Source of the DNA: Hepsetus odoe
Taxonomy: Eukaryota; Chordata; Actinopteri; Characiformes; Hepsetidae
Length of the DNA stretch: 64,000 nucleotides
Reading direction: 5' to 3'
NCBI GenBank assembly: GCA_017165825.1
Contig: CM029386.1
Location: 13,262,605 to 13,326,604 of the forward strand
A program made the translations under genes and the position numbers. How positions within the stretch are numbered: position 1 is the stretch's first letter; every line of letters begins with the position of its first letter. Shown piece after piece: positions 1 through 12,622 of the stretch. Below the pieces are notes generated by a model that saw nothing but the letters and a program-made list of their open reading frames with translations, did not search any database and was not told the DNA's origin.

Positions 1-182
1 TGGACCTCTGCATTTAACCCATGCAAACACCTATTGAACACCTATTGAAAGCGCCAGGGGAGCACTGACAAGGACGGTACCTTCCGCAAGGGTACCTCAG
101 GGCAACCTACTGGTGAGGGAATTGAACCCAGAATCTTCCGATCCTGTGGCCAACTCCCTCAACACTAGGCCGCCACTGCCCC
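1..182 (-). mobile_element. tRNA-derived SINE, type B tail, cut by window edge
   Basis: Antisense copy of the main SINE of this window. Reading the minus strand it starts ggggcagtggcgg near 182 and carries the body motif ggtacccttg(c/a)gg... and the tail motif gggttaaatgcagaggtcca at the left edge. The internal block shows a duplicated cctattgaa unit. Confidence 0.85.
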
Positions 183-1132
<950 letters not shown>

Positions 1133-1270
1133 ACGGCTGTCTTAGCATGTTAGAGACACACTTTCAGGCCATCTGCAGGAGTTTCCTCAGGAGTAAATGT
1201 CTGAAACACAAGGTGGTGTGTGTGTGGGTAGGTAGTGTGTAGGTGTGAGTGTGTGTGTGCAACTAGGTAT

Positions 1271-1287
1271 TTCTTCTTCTTCTTCTT

Positions 1288-1318
<31 letters not shown>

Positions 1319-1345
1319 ATAATAATAATAATAATGATAATAATA
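1271..1345. repeat. Compound (TTC)n-(AAT)n microsatellite
   Basis: Sixteen TTC units (1271-1317) run directly into an AAT tract with one GAT interruption (1318-1345). Confidence 0.95.
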
Positions 1346-2682
1346 TATTTGTGTATTTTGCCAATTCAAATACATTATTAGGTAACAAATACATTTTGTT
1401 ATTCTTATCTATCCCAAGATTAGATTTTTAAACATTTTATAACGCTTAATATTTACAACTTCATCATTAGTATAACATAATCATTTCCAGCTCTGTTCAT
1501 CATTCAGACATCTAACATCTTTTGATCTGTTTAAGTTCCACGTTTCTTATGGATTATTTGAAACCCATGATGTTTATTAAAAGATAAAGTATAGCTTTCT
1601 CACAATGCTCACCCTCCCTCTTAGACTCCAGCAATGGAATAACATAAACCAACTCCAAATAAAATATCTGACATCAAAGAGGAATGCGAGATAAAAGTAA
1701 TTAGGTTTTAGGACTGTAGAAATGCCAGTCTGCAAATAAACAGCATAGAGGGATAACAGAAAAGTGATTCAATTTTTGGTCCTGTTCAAGTCTGGCATCT
1801 CAGGTGATCTGATCAAAAGACATCTGACATTAACAAGTTTCTCCACATGGGTCTTGAGTGACCACTTGTGATCAGATCTAAATTCCCAGCTCTATATGCA
1901 AATAAACCACAATGTTCTTTTAGTCTGCACAAATGTGCTACTGATTTTTTCAGGCTGAAATAAAAAGAATAAAAGCTGCTTTTCTGTCCAACATCCCTGA
2001 TGTTGACAGATGGATCTACATGGGCTAAAGATCACAGGCCAACACAGTACATTTACAGGCGCTGTTCCTCTGCGTAAACAAAGGAAGTCAGTGGAGGAGG
2101 CAATCCTTCAATATGGTCCAGGACCCGTTCACATTCACACTCTTAAAAGAATGTTGTTTGTACATGTTTTAGCCTGCACTGCTCATCAAATACTACATAA
2201 TAAATCATGATACCTAAATCCTTTGTGGTTGTTTGATTGATGGATGGGAAAGTAGTCAAGTGAAACTAATCCAACCCATATCAGTATATCTAAATATCTG
2301 TTTTGCACCACCATCATAGCTCAGTGAGTTGTGATTGGATTCTGAGGTTTATTAAGTGGTATAATGTTTAAATCATCCTGCATGGCTTATTCAATCAAGT
2401 TCGCTTCTGCTTTCATCCATTCATTCATCCATCCATCCACCTATTTATCTGACCATTCACCCTTTCATCAGTGTCAATTAATTCATCCATCCAGCCAGCC
2501 AGTTAGCCATTCATCAGTACTGTCATACTCAATTCATTCCTGCAAATGAATAAAAAAAAATTAATGAAGCAAAGAAAAATAAGTATTTCCTCTTAATTCC
2601 TGTTCATTAGCTCTTTCTGTGTATATAGCAGTAAAACAGAACCATAAAAACCCTGCAGGACTAAACCAGTGTGCCCTCCCAA
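1346..2682. other. Unassigned intron sequence
   Basis: Unique AT-rich DNA with a weak ATCC/ATTC tetranucleotide patch near 2415-2500. Short open frames here show no family resemblance. Confidence 0.45.

Positions 2683-2731
<49 letters not shown>
2683..2731. repeat. (CA)24 microsatellite
   Basis: Uninterrupted CA dinucleotides, about 49 bp. Confidence 0.95.
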
Positions 2732-2735
<4 letters not shown>

Positions 2736-3488
2736 CATCCCCTTTGGGAGAAATATTTTAATGCACTGGCAAACTCTTGCATTCTCCCAACACAATTTGC
2801 ACTGGGCCATTTTAGATCATCTGAACGTTTTGTTGCCATTCTGATTCCAAAAGAGGGGGAAGATTCCCTTCTCCTTAAGTGTTACTCCACCAAGTCTTTA
2901 TTATAAAACAACCCTCTTTAAAATAAAGGTGGCCAGAGGAAGCTTGTAAATTAGGAGTGTGAAGATCAAGAACCATGAGAGACGCGAAACTGAAGTGTGT
3001 CTGCACACAGACACTTGGAATGGAAAAGGTTAACTGAGGGGGAAATTAGGGACTTGGGTAAAGTTTACTCTCTTCTTTTTGCACATGCTCATGGGAAGAG
3101 TACAGAGAAGAGGTACCATTACTCCCACGCATGATCTTTTCAATCAAATTGAGAAAATAACACTTCTCAAAACCTGCTTCTGTCAGGAAAGTGGTCTGGG
3201 TTTCAACTTGTGAAAGCAGGGAACATGAGCGCAGGTGCACATACTTCTCTGTGGCCCATGTAGACAACATTTCTTGATCCTGGCAATCAAGTTGCTGTTT
3301 TCTGCAGGGAAACACAACCATTTACCTCCTTAACACTCTTTAAGAAAGTGTGCCTTGACAGGATCCCTTAGAAGAACAATCTGTGATTCCTTAAAAAAAA
3401 GAGTGGTTCTTTCAGAAGAACTTTTGTGGTGTGTTGTGAGTATATAGAACCATTTTAAGGTCTGAAAGGTTTCTATGTAATCCTAGTT

Positions 3489-3504
3489 ATTAAAAAGAGC
3501 TTCT
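3489..3504. repeat. Target-site duplication, left copy
   Basis: attaaaaagagcttct, identical to 3690-3705; the pair brackets the antisense retrotransposon fragment. Confidence 0.9.
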
Positions 3505-3689
3505 TCTTTCAGCTGCTCCTGTTTGGGAGTTGCCACAGCGGATCATCCGTTCCCATTTCTTCTGGTCCTCTGCATCTTCCTCCTTTAAACTCACCACCTG
3601 CATGTCCTCTCTCACCACGTCCATAAACCTCCTCTTTGGTCTTTCTTCTTTCCTGGCAGCTCCATCTTCAACATTCATCTCCCAATATA
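3505..3689 (-). mobile_element. Non-LTR retrotransposon 3' end, 5'-truncated, antisense
   Basis: The minus strand encodes the C-terminal tail of a non-LTR retrotransposon polymerase (motifs RFMDVVREDMQVV, EEDAEDQKKW, RMIRCG) followed by a short 3' end, gcagctgaaaga. The 185-bp insert is 5'-truncated and bracketed by a perfect 16-bp duplication, the mark of target-primed reverse transcription. The protein tail resembles RTE-like elements; clade assignment is from memory and not certain. Confidence 0.8.
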
Positions 3690-3705
3690 ATTAAAAAGAG
3701 CTTCT
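3690..3705. repeat. Target-site duplication, right copy
   Basis: Perfect 16-bp match to 3489-3504. Confidence 0.9.
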
Positions 3706-4442
3706 GTGGTTTCCAAATGTTTCTTCTGTTGAATCACTTAATTTAAAGTAATTTAAAGTGGTTATTAATAGCTTTCAGTTTGGTCTACTACAGTTTACAA
3801 TGCCACTCTAGACAGACATACAGGGGAACAGCCATGCAGGCTTCTTTAAACACTGAACCAGTTAAAAAAAGACATCAGAAACCAATCAGATGGTGGGTGG
3901 GGTTACAGTGTTCAGTGAACCTCACATGCCAGGCATTTTCTGCTTATCAGAAAATGTTATACATTTCAGCAAAGTATTGGAACATTTCAGCCGTGACATC
4001 TTGTGAAACCAGGGAATTCAGAAAGCTATCATTTAGATAAGATACAGGATATAGCAAGGCATAAAGATATAACTCAAAGTAGTTTGGTTTTGTCAAGGTT
4101 TCATTCAGCATTTTTGCATTTACATCAATGACTTTCATTCTATATATTCAAATTTAATTCAATATATTCCGTTTTCAATCTACATATCCACATAATCCAC
4201 ATGTTTTATTCCTATATTCAGGCATTTTAATCCGTATATTAACGTTTCATTCCATAGATTTCAACTTTGAAGTTTCATTTCATATGCTCAGTGTCCTCAT
4301 TCCATTCACCCATCCATCCATACATACATAAATTGGATCTGAAGGCTGGAGATCATCTGTATTGTTTGTAATATCAATTTTCTTTGTACCCATATATGTA
4401 ATATCTGTATATTGTAAATACTTGAGATCAACAGTTCATAGT

Positions 4443-5007
4443 AACAGCGAGTGCAGAAGAGAGGTGAAGAAGAGAGTTCAGGCAGGTTGGAATGGGTGGT
4501 GAAGAGTGGCTGGAGTGGTTTGTGACAGACAGGTACCAGCTAGAGTAAAAGGGAAGGTTTACAGGACAATAGTGAGTCCAGCTATGTTATATGGGTTGGA
4601 GACGGTGGCACTGATGAAAAGGCAGGAGGCGGAGCTGGAGGTGACTGAGTTAAAGATGCTGAGATTTTCATTGGGTATGACGAGGATGGACAGGATTAGA
4701 AATTAGTATGTTAGAGGGACAGCTCAGGTTAGATGTTTTGGAGACAAAGTTAGAGAAGCAAGGTTGCGTTGGTTTGGACATGTCCAGAGGAGAGACGAAG
4801 ATTATAGATTATATTGGAAGGAGGATGTTCAAGATGGAGCTGCCAGGAAAAAGGAGAAGAGGAAGACCAAAGAGGAGGTTAATGGATGTGGCGAGAAACG
4901 ACATGCAAGTGGTCGGTTTGAAGCAGGAAGATGCAGAGGACCAGAAGAAATCGAGATGGTTGATCTGCTGTGACGACCCCTAAAGGGGAGCAGCTGAAAG
5001 AAAAAAG
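4443..5007 (+). pseudogene. Non-LTR retrotransposon C-terminal fragment with stop and frameshift
   Basis: This is the longest copy of the non-LTR element. In frame it reads the conserved block YRTIVSPAMLYGLETVAL, then RWFGHVQRRDEDY, then GRPKRRLMDVARNDMQVVGL and the C-terminal ICCDDP, followed by the 3' end gagcagctgaaagaaaaaag. It is dead: a TAG stop sits at 4704-4706, and a 7-bp tandem duplication (agattat at 4799-4805 and 4806-4812) shifts the frame in the middle of the conserved block. It lacks the catalytic reverse transcriptase and endonuclease regions. No clear target-site duplication was found. Confidence 0.85.
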
Positions 5008-6488
5008 TAAATTGTATTTATACACTATATAATTTAACTGCTTACTATCTCAGAGAACATTTCTTGTCAAGAATAAAATGCTGTCAGGGGCCAGTGACCC
5101 ATAAAAAATAAAAAATTGTTTGTATGAAACATTTCTAATGCTAGAGTCTGACCAATCTGAGGTCATGCCTTTGTGAAACGATGTGATCTGTACTTTGTTA
5201 GACAAGGCTGCTGTTTTTAGACCTGAAAACCCACTTAAGGAAAACTTCACTGGCTTTGAATGCAACTTTAACAACTGCACCTTCATGCTAAGGTCTGTGT
5301 TTATGGACCACTTCATTGCAGGTGAGTACATTTTACTTCAAGGTTCCAGAACAGAGTGAATGATGACTGATCTGAATGTTATGTAATAAATGCCGTAACT
5401 TAATTAAGTCACTCGGTTCAAACAGCATGATTTATTTAACCTGTTTTTCAAATCCACACACAAGATCTAGCACACATATCCATTCAAAAGGCTCTTTATT
5501 CGATTTTAATGGTAAGAAAAGGGGTAAAATGTTATTTTGTTTTAATTTGATATTGCAAAATCTCATTAATTACTTTTTGATTCATTGCGTCCATGAACTG
5601 CAACATCTCCTCATGGAAACTCCACCCAAGCAGAAAAGGGCAGGGAAATCATAAGCAAGCAGGCAACAAAATTGCTTTCAGTTCAGTCATATCTGGCAGG
5701 CTGATGAGGTTTTAACTTGATTCCAGCCAAAACAAAACAAGCTTTTCCAGGCAGCCTTTGAATCGGTGATTGCCTGCAGTCCCTGCTCTCTTCATCTTCC
5801 TCACAAAGCTTCTGATGAAGTTCACCATTTACTATCTTGACAGGAAGTAAATTGATGAAGTCTCCACCACACAGAGAGGGAAGACCAGGAAAAAAAACTT
5901 TAATTAAAATGTAACTACTGGGGACTGTGAAAGAGAGCTCGGCAAACAATCTGCTAAATATTAAATGGGTGAATCATGAATGCTTCCCTAAGGTATTGGG
6001 GGAACTGAGGTTAACTTGATTTTTCAAGATAAAATTTAGACATGGATTCAATACTATCTTTCATAAAGCTGAAGAGAATTAGCACATCTTGGGTAAATAT
6101 AGATCGGTCCAAATGGTTCAGGATTATGGAATCATATTCTGTTTCATAACAGAAAGAGGATTCAAACTTTTATACTGTTGGCACTCATCTACTTGCTACT
6201 TATGAAATAGCAGCTTGAACTTTGGAGAGAACATGTTGAAACTACATTACTAATGGACAGATGGGGTTGTTGAAAGGTTGGGGATTATCTCCAGTATTGA
6301 AATACTCATCTTTTAATCAAGAACATTTTCAGAGTACATTTCCTGCATTTAGTAATACATTTCTATGGTGTGAAGCTTGTTCTCTTCCAGGTGTTTTAAG
6401 TAGGTGAGTAAGTGAGTAATTGTTCCTGAAGAAAGTTATTGTGATATGAAATTACTTAACACAAATATCTGAATCATTCTGCCTAAAG
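5008..6488. other. Unassigned intron sequence
   Basis: AT-rich unique sequence. Open frames at 5050-5331 and 5683-5949 (minus) lack recognisable motifs or repeat identity, and I do not consider them genes. Confidence 0.45.
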
Positions 6489-6622
6489 CAAATGTCTTTG
6501 TATTGTGGAAGGAAACCTGTAGACAAGGGGGAAACAAACAGACTTCACACAAAATGGACCCAGGTCTCCCAGAACCTTCTTGCTGTGAGACCACAGCACT
6601 ACTCACTGTGCCACCTGGGCAC
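6489..6622 (-). mobile_element. SINE fragment, 'cttcttgctgtgag' family, antisense
   Basis: Contains diverged forms of the teleost repeat whose antisense reads ...catgtctttg-actgtgg-ggaaacc... cttcacaca-aa-gga... cttcttgctgtgagaccacag. The tRNA-like head lies at the right end. Confidence 0.6.
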
Positions 6623-6665
6623 TCTAGAATGGAAACACAAATGGAAATGTCTATTACTTTTGTAG

Positions 6666-6915
6666 AAGTGAAAGTGAAAAAAGTGAAAGTGACTATTTGT
6701 AATCGTGAAACACGGCAAAGCAAGACTAAATTCAACCTCTGCTTTTCACCCATGCACACACCGTGCAGCAGGGGGCCAGCTTTTTAAAGTGCCCGGGGAG
6801 CAGTGATTGGTCAGTACCTTGCTCAAGGGTACCTCAGGGCAATCTACTGGTCTAGGATTCAAACTCACGACTTCCGATCCTAAACCAAATCCCTAACCAC
6901 TAGGCTGCCGCTGCC
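6666..6915 (-). mobile_element. tRNA-derived SINE, type B tail, antisense
   Basis: Near full length, with the type B tail (gtgaaagtga... cgtgaaacac), the ccgtgcagcagggggc block, the accttgctcaagggtacctc core and the head ccactaggctgccgctgcc. Mutations have damaged the B-box region. Confidence 0.85.
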
Positions 6916-7321
6916 TAGTGTTGGTGAAAGTTGCGCTTCTCACTTCTGTATTCCAGAAAAAGGTTCCTAAGTGTTCAAGCCTCCACTACCAGGATCGGAA
7001 AACAATTTCCCTGGCCGTCAGACTTCCGAACTGGAAATGATTCATGCATCCTCATTCTCTGCACACATATACATATTTTACTACCTCATGCTGCTGATTT
7101 TGCATACATAATTATTTTATTATTATTATCTGAGTATTTAATCTTGCACTCTGTACTTTATTGTTGATGCTGCTTTACAGAGAGTTCATTTTAAAACTGC
7201 AATAAACACCCACATCTGGACTCACTATGGCTGTCACTCACATTGCATCATCCACCATATTCATATATATTACTACCTCTGCTTTGGAATTGAATGAATG
7301 TTCCCTGTTGTGAAGCTTGTC

Positions 7322-7515
7322 TGTAAAATGCAACCTCTGCTTTTTACATATACACACCTTGCAGCAGGGGGGCAGCTATTTCAAGTGCCCAGGGAGCAGT
7401 GATGGGGACAGTACTTTGCTCAAGGGTACTTCAGGGCAACCTACTGGTCTATGATTTGAACCCTTGCTCTTCCGATCCTACAGTCAACTACATAACCACT
7501 AGGTCACTGCTGCTC
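7322..7515 (-). mobile_element. tRNA-derived SINE, type B, tail-truncated, antisense
   Basis: Same block order as the 6666-6915 copy, but it starts within the tail at aaatgcaacctctgc. It lies only about 400 bp from that copy and in the same orientation. Confidence 0.85.
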
Positions 7516-7756
7516 CACCAGGTGGATGTTGTTCTGTCTGCTGTATAGTTTCTAGCCCTTTGGGGTGTCCTGTATCATGGTCTATGTTGTCTCATGTGTA
7601 GCACCAGGGTACTAGAGGAATGTTGTTTCCTTTCACTGTGTACTGTGTATATGGTTGAAATGACAATAAAGCCTACTTGAAAGACTTGAAAGTTATATAC
7701 ATTATTTTAGAACCTCCAAGGCCTTGGGCCCAAACAAGACTCTGTTACATTAAAAT

Positions 7757-8070
7757 ATCAGGAATATAAATTAGCATATTAGAGGGACTGCTCAGGTTAG
7801 ACGTTTTGGAGACTAGGTTAGAGAAGCAAAATTGTGTTTGACATGTCCAGTGGAGAGATAAGGATTATATTGGAAGGAAGGTGTTGAAGATGTTGAAGAG
7901 CTGCCAGGAAAGAGGAGAAGAGGAAGACCAAAAAGTTTAAAGAGGTTTATGGATGTGGTGAGTGAGGACATGCAGTTTGTTTGAAGCAGGAAGATGCAGA
8001 GGACTGTAATAAATTGAGACCGTTGTGGTAACCCCTAAACAAGAGCAGCTGAAAGAAAAAGAAAGAAGAG
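7757..8070 (+). pseudogene. Non-LTR retrotransposon 3' fragment, degenerate
   Basis: Nucleotide match to the 4443-5007 copy from the ttagagggac block to the gcagctgaaagaaaaag end, with several small indels (for example the GHVQ block is broken near 7836). It carries an in-frame TAG at the same site as the longer copy. Confidence 0.8.
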
Positions 8071-9209
8071 GCTTAGTCTTTTCTTAATTTCATCTTTTAA
8101 AATGAGAATATGTGTGAAAAAATGTTTCTCCATGTTTTTTCCACTCAGTTTTTTTTTTTATTAATCACATTTCACAGTCTTTCTATTTAAATTTCAGTTT
8201 CTTATCTTCCCTTTTTTTACCTTTTGTGTATCTTGTTACAAAAATTATTATTTTATTATAGATAAATATTAATAGTTTTTATTTTTTATTCTTTACTCTT
8301 GCTGTGGTAAATTTCCTGACATTATAACAGGATTATAGTAAATTTGTGTTGTGTAGTCCAGAGATAAACACTGGAAAAATGTCTAAAAGTGGGGACCATG
8401 GTAGTCCAAAGACTGAAGATGAGTTATTTATGAAGGTACTGCACTGTTTCTCCAGCTTGTACAAATATTAAACGTTATAAAACCACAAAGTAATAAAAAA
8501 TGTCTATCACACTCAGTCCAAACAAGCCATCATCCCAGGGATAAAATGCCACAGCCATCAAGCTGCTGATATTGCTGAAACGACAAGACAATCTTATTCC
8601 AAACAGGAGGCGCAGACGGTGTCCTTGGGGAAATCTAGAGTTGCTGAGCTTTTGCTCGCTCTTGCTCTCTTCCAGGTGGATTCCAAGTCCACGTAAAGGT
8701 CAGGGACATCAGGGAAAGTCCTCTTCTGAAAGAATGGAGTTCTGTTCTATCCGCTGACCTGTGAAATACCAGCGCCAGCCACAACATCCACCGCAAACAG
8801 AGCAATGCAACCTGAAAGGCTGTCAGCGGTCACCTTTAGATGAACTCCATTGGGTAGAAACCACAAGGTGTATGTGGTCCATATATAGTGGGCAGATAAA
8901 CTTAAGTTAAATGGGTTAAGTTAAACATTTTATGTTGTTGTAGGTGTAACTTTGATTGAAGAACAGGTACAGATACAGAATCTAAGCTAATCTAACGCAA
9001 ATGTAAATAAATGAATATATAGTTAATAACATTTATGTCGTGACTCTACATTACATATGAACTGTGTAACATAAGAAAATTGAACCGTGTAAAAATAGAA
9101 TAGAAAAATAAGTAAAAATGTCATCTTCCTTATTATGCATCGAACAGTAATGATATATGTAAATGCATTATTTTACTGGAATTAATTTGCAAAATTGTAA
9201 GAGTTTGGC
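8071..9209. other. Unassigned intron sequence
   Basis: AT-rich with poly-T runs. 8540-8840 is more GC-rich and repeat-free, but shows no splice-bounded open frame that I recognise. Confidence 0.4.
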
Positions 9210-9455
9210 GGGGCAGTGGTGGCCTAGTGGTTAGGGTGTCGGCCACGTGATCGGAGGATCGGGGGTTCGAACCCCTTCCCAATAGGTTGCCCTGAGGTGC
9301 CCTTGAGCAAGGTGCCGTCCCCGTCCCGCTCCTCCCTGCGATGGGCTGGCGACCTGTCCAGGGTGCGTCCCCCGTCCTCGCCCTGTGTGCGCTGGGTTGG
9401 ACACCAGCGCGACCCCGTTTGGGACAAGCGGGTAACAGAATGAATGAATGATTGA
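9210..9455 (+). mobile_element. tRNA-derived SINE, type A (RTE-like tail), full length
   Basis: Reference copy of type A. The head has a perfect pol III A box (tggcctagtgg) and B box (ggttcgaaccc). The core gccctgaggtgcccttgagc is followed by the RTE-like tail ctggcgacctgtccagg...gaccccgtttgggacaagcg, ending in (TGAA)n. The head resembles tRNA-Glu (..CTAGTGGTTAGG..). Its open frames are not genes. Confidence 0.92.
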
Positions 9456-10804
9456 TTTTGACTTTAGGGCTAAACAAAACACACCATCTGTGGATTGGTA
9501 GTGTGCCAGGGGCATGTGATCTGGTCAAAGGCAGCCATCTTGTTTTTTTTTTGGTTTTGTTTTTATTATTTATTAAATTAATGGGAAGCATGTAAATGTA
9601 TTGTAGTTGGTAATGCTAATTATATTTAACCTGTAATAGAATCCAAAATAATGTAATTCAGTCACTTGCTGATACCTTTGAATTAACATGCTTTAGAAAG
9701 TGAAGATTTTGCCATTGCGAATACATCACGTTAGCATACTACAACAAAATGTTTTTTCTATGTTTACTCCAACCAAACCATTATAAAACCATTTTATGAA
9801 TGAATATATTTATTTTAATAACTATATAATATTTATTGGACAATGTCATCTGTAAATAATGCCAAATGTACCTTATTTTACCCTTAGTGAATGTTTTGCC
9901 GATGCAGTTTTAGATGCAAAACAGCATTTCATTGTACTTCTACTATAGCGACAAAGCTGAATATTTTCTAAACTTGGAAAACACACTCAACGAAAGTGAA
10001 GGGAAGTTTGGACTGCCTGAATTTCCTAGTTGAATTTTAAAATGTAACCAGGATTTTTAATGTTGAAATAATTTTGTTCCAATACAGACCTACATCCTTC
10101 CAGTGGATAAAAGTTGGAATAAAAGCACAGCACTATGTATCAATCACCCCCTATAAAAAAAAGTTTAAATTCATTCATAGTTTTTTTGGGAGACATCATT
10201 AACATAACAGGCATGGAGGAGAGGTGGGGACTGCTGAGACTAATGCTAACACTGAGAGTTGAGCACTTTATTATCCTTTCCTATTTTTCCACAGGCTAGA
10301 GTGAGGCTAATTACATGGGAATAATTAGGGTCATCACGCGTGACTAGGATTCTTCGCTAAAGACAGCCGACTGCTGGAATTTACCATCTAACACTTGAGC
10401 CTGAATCTGAAAAGCAGCAGCTTCTCAGGGCACAGTGGATAAATGTTAATTGCCAGATCCTTTTTCATGAAGTGATGCATTTACAATGCTTTTTGAACTA
10501 TAGAGATTTAATTCATCAGGTTGTGCCTTTCAGTCAGTCTCATAACTCAGGTAACTAAGAAGTGTGCTAGTGAAAAAATAAATGAACTAGACCACATAAA
10601 TAAACTAAAATATAACAATCAAATAATATGTAAATTAATTTAACAACAACCATGACAAAATTACCGTTTAATGAAATAATTCTAATAATAAGAATTATTA
10701 TTAGTAGTAGTAGTAGTACATTAAGCTTCTTGTTCAAAATAATTTTATTTTCTTGTATGTTTGCCACCATAGTATCTCAGATGATTTTCTGATATAGGCT
10801 TACT
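9456..10804. other. Unassigned intron sequence; 10180-10400 possibly conserved
   Basis: AT-rich unique DNA. 10180-10400 is repeat-free, holds several ATTA/TAAT homeodomain-type cores and a CpG-containing atcacgcgtgact segment, and might be a conserved non-coding element. A (TAG)n patch lies near 10700-10720. Confidence 0.3.
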
Positions 10805-11013
10805 GGGGCAGCGGTTGCCTAGTGGTTTGGGCGTTGGCTACATGATCGGAGGATCGGGGGTTTGAACCCCGTCCCAATAGGTTGCCCTGAGGTACCCTTG
10901 AACAAGGTGCCGTCCCTGTCACTGCTCCCCGGGCGCTTTCAATAGCTGCCCACTGCTGCACGGTGTTGAGTGTGCATGGGTTAAATGGAGGTGTGGTTTT
11001 CACTTTTCACTTT
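10805..11013 (+). mobile_element. SINE with type A-like head and type B tail
   Basis: The head (gatcggaggatcgggggttt, cccaatagg) is diagnostic of type A copies, but after ctgctcc it continues gggcgctttcaatagctgcc and ends cacttttcacttt, the type B tail. It is a head-tail chimera or an intermediate subfamily. Confidence 0.85.
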
Positions 11014-11592
11014 ATGGAAGTATATTGTTTTGAATCACTGAGTTTGGTTACAATTGTGTTTGGATTTATTTAATTTAAATTGCCCTTTAAATTAAAGTTT
11101 TTCATTCCTTACATTCAATTAAAGCTATTCTATACCAATCCAGTTTAGTATCTTCTCAAATCTCCCAATTTGACTGCAAATATGCACTAAATCATCTGTG
11201 TTCCTTTAAAAAAAACTAGTACATCTGCATGAATAGGAAGAAATGCACTGTTGATGGTGTAGATGTTGTTGCATCACATTTTGAAAGAACCTGACCACTT
11301 GTAAAATGTTCTGTGTATTGCCACTATACTTAATTTCCAATATACTGCATTTATATGTCAGCAGTGATGGGCAGCCGCAAAAATTAATCGCTTTCACAAT
11401 CTGACACAATCAAAAGTCCAACAGCAGGGCATTTCTCAGTTATCCTGGCGATCCAGCAATGCTTGTCAGCCTGTCTATTGATGAATTTCTAGTGAATTTT
11501 TGGCGCTAATAGTTGAAAAAGTGCTTTTTTTAAAAACAAATAAGACTAAAGACAAAAACTAATGTTGCTTCTGAAAAAAGAAATCACAAGTA

Positions 11593-11650
11593 ATTATAAT
11601 AGTAATATAGTAGTACATAGTAATAGTAATATAATAGTATATAGTAATTA
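11593..11650. repeat. (TAATAG)-like AT microsatellite
   Basis: Irregular TAATAG/TAATATAG units directly upstream of a SINE. Confidence 0.7.
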
Positions 11651-11653
11651 CAC

Positions 11654-11903
11654 GGGCAGCGGTGGCCTAGTGGTTAGGGAGTTACCCCGGATCTGAAGAT
11701 TGTGGGTTCGATTCCCTCACCAGTAGGTTGCCCTGAGGTACCCTTGAGCAAGGCACTGTCACCATCACCGCTCCCTGGGTGCTTTCAATAGCTGCCCCCG
11801 CTGCACGTGTGCTTATGGGTGAAATGCAGAGGTTGAATTTCATAGTGTTGTTCTGCGTTGCGTTTCACAATGACAAGGGTAGTCATTTTCACTTTTCACT
11901 TTC
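11654..11903 (+). mobile_element. tRNA-derived SINE, type B, full length
   Basis: Reference copy of type B. It has A box tggcctagtgg, B box ggttcgattcc, the core gttgccctgaggtacccttg, the middle gctttcaatagctgccccc, and the tail tttcacaatgacaaggg ending in short (CACTTTT)n units. Confidence 0.92.
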
Positions 11904-12497
11904 ATTACAACCAACATGGACTTTGGCTGATTTACATTCAACATAATACATTTACTTTATTTTTCATCTTCCACCTCAACTGTACACCTTTTCCAGTGTA
12001 GATTAAAGCAGGTTGACCTGAATCTGCTTCCTGCCCATAATTAGCTCAATGGAAATAATGCATTCTGTCTTTATCTGACTTGGCACTTTGAAGAACTGTG
12101 TCAGGCGTGGAGGTTCCCCTCATGTTGACTCATACCCGGAGACAGAGGCGTACACTTTTAGTAGCATGTACTAAAAATGACTGATCCATCTCCATTGTTT
12201 AAGGTCAGGCTGTTCATTAAAATGGACATGTCGATTTTTCTGGAACTCCTCTGACCTTTCTCTAAAAGTCAGCAGCTGTCTAGCTACGGCTGCAGACTTC
12301 ACAAGCCTCTACTGTAACAAAACGATGATCTCAATTAACCACAGGAAAGCAGGGAGCACAAGAAGAATGGTGGCGCACAATATGACATCACGGTATAGTT
12401 AACCGTCTTTCTGAAGGACTTTCGTTGTGAAAGATGTTATTTTGGAGGAAAAGCAGTGGAAGTTTTATAAAAAACATAAAGAAAGAAAGAAAAACAT
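11904..12497. other. Unassigned intron sequence
   Basis: Unique sequence of mixed composition with no recognised element. Confidence 0.4.
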
Positions 12498-12622
12498 GTA
12501 GGCAGTACTGTCACCTCAAAGCAGGAAGGTTCTGGGTTCGGTTCCCTGTCTGAGTTGGCACATTCTTCTCATGACTGCATGCGAGTCCAAAGAAAGAAAG
12601 GAGCTCATTTGCCCCCTAGGCA

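Larger units (their letters stand above)
3325..3765. mobile_element. 'AGAACC' teleost dispersed repeat, split by a retrotransposon insertion
   Basis: Repeated motifs such as agaacc, ggttct and agaagaac on both strands resemble a common short non-autonomous repeat of fish genomes. It is interrupted at 3505-3689 by a retrotransposon fragment. A related copy is at about 63165-63330. I cannot define its termini. Confidence 0.4.

Noticed and set aside
6666..7515. Regularly repeated segments resembling a CRISPR array
   Set aside because: These are same-orientation SINE copies with unrelated flanks in a vertebrate genome.
9210..9285. Possible tRNA gene (A and B boxes)
   Set aside because: The boxes are the SINE promoter; the same sequence recurs with SINE tails and I do not see a full cloverleaf with an acceptor stem.
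9133..9591. 152-codon minus frame and overlapping frames
   Set aside because: They lie on a type A SINE; the same peptide-like frames recur at other SINE copies (25112, 29755, 58307), so they reflect the repeat.
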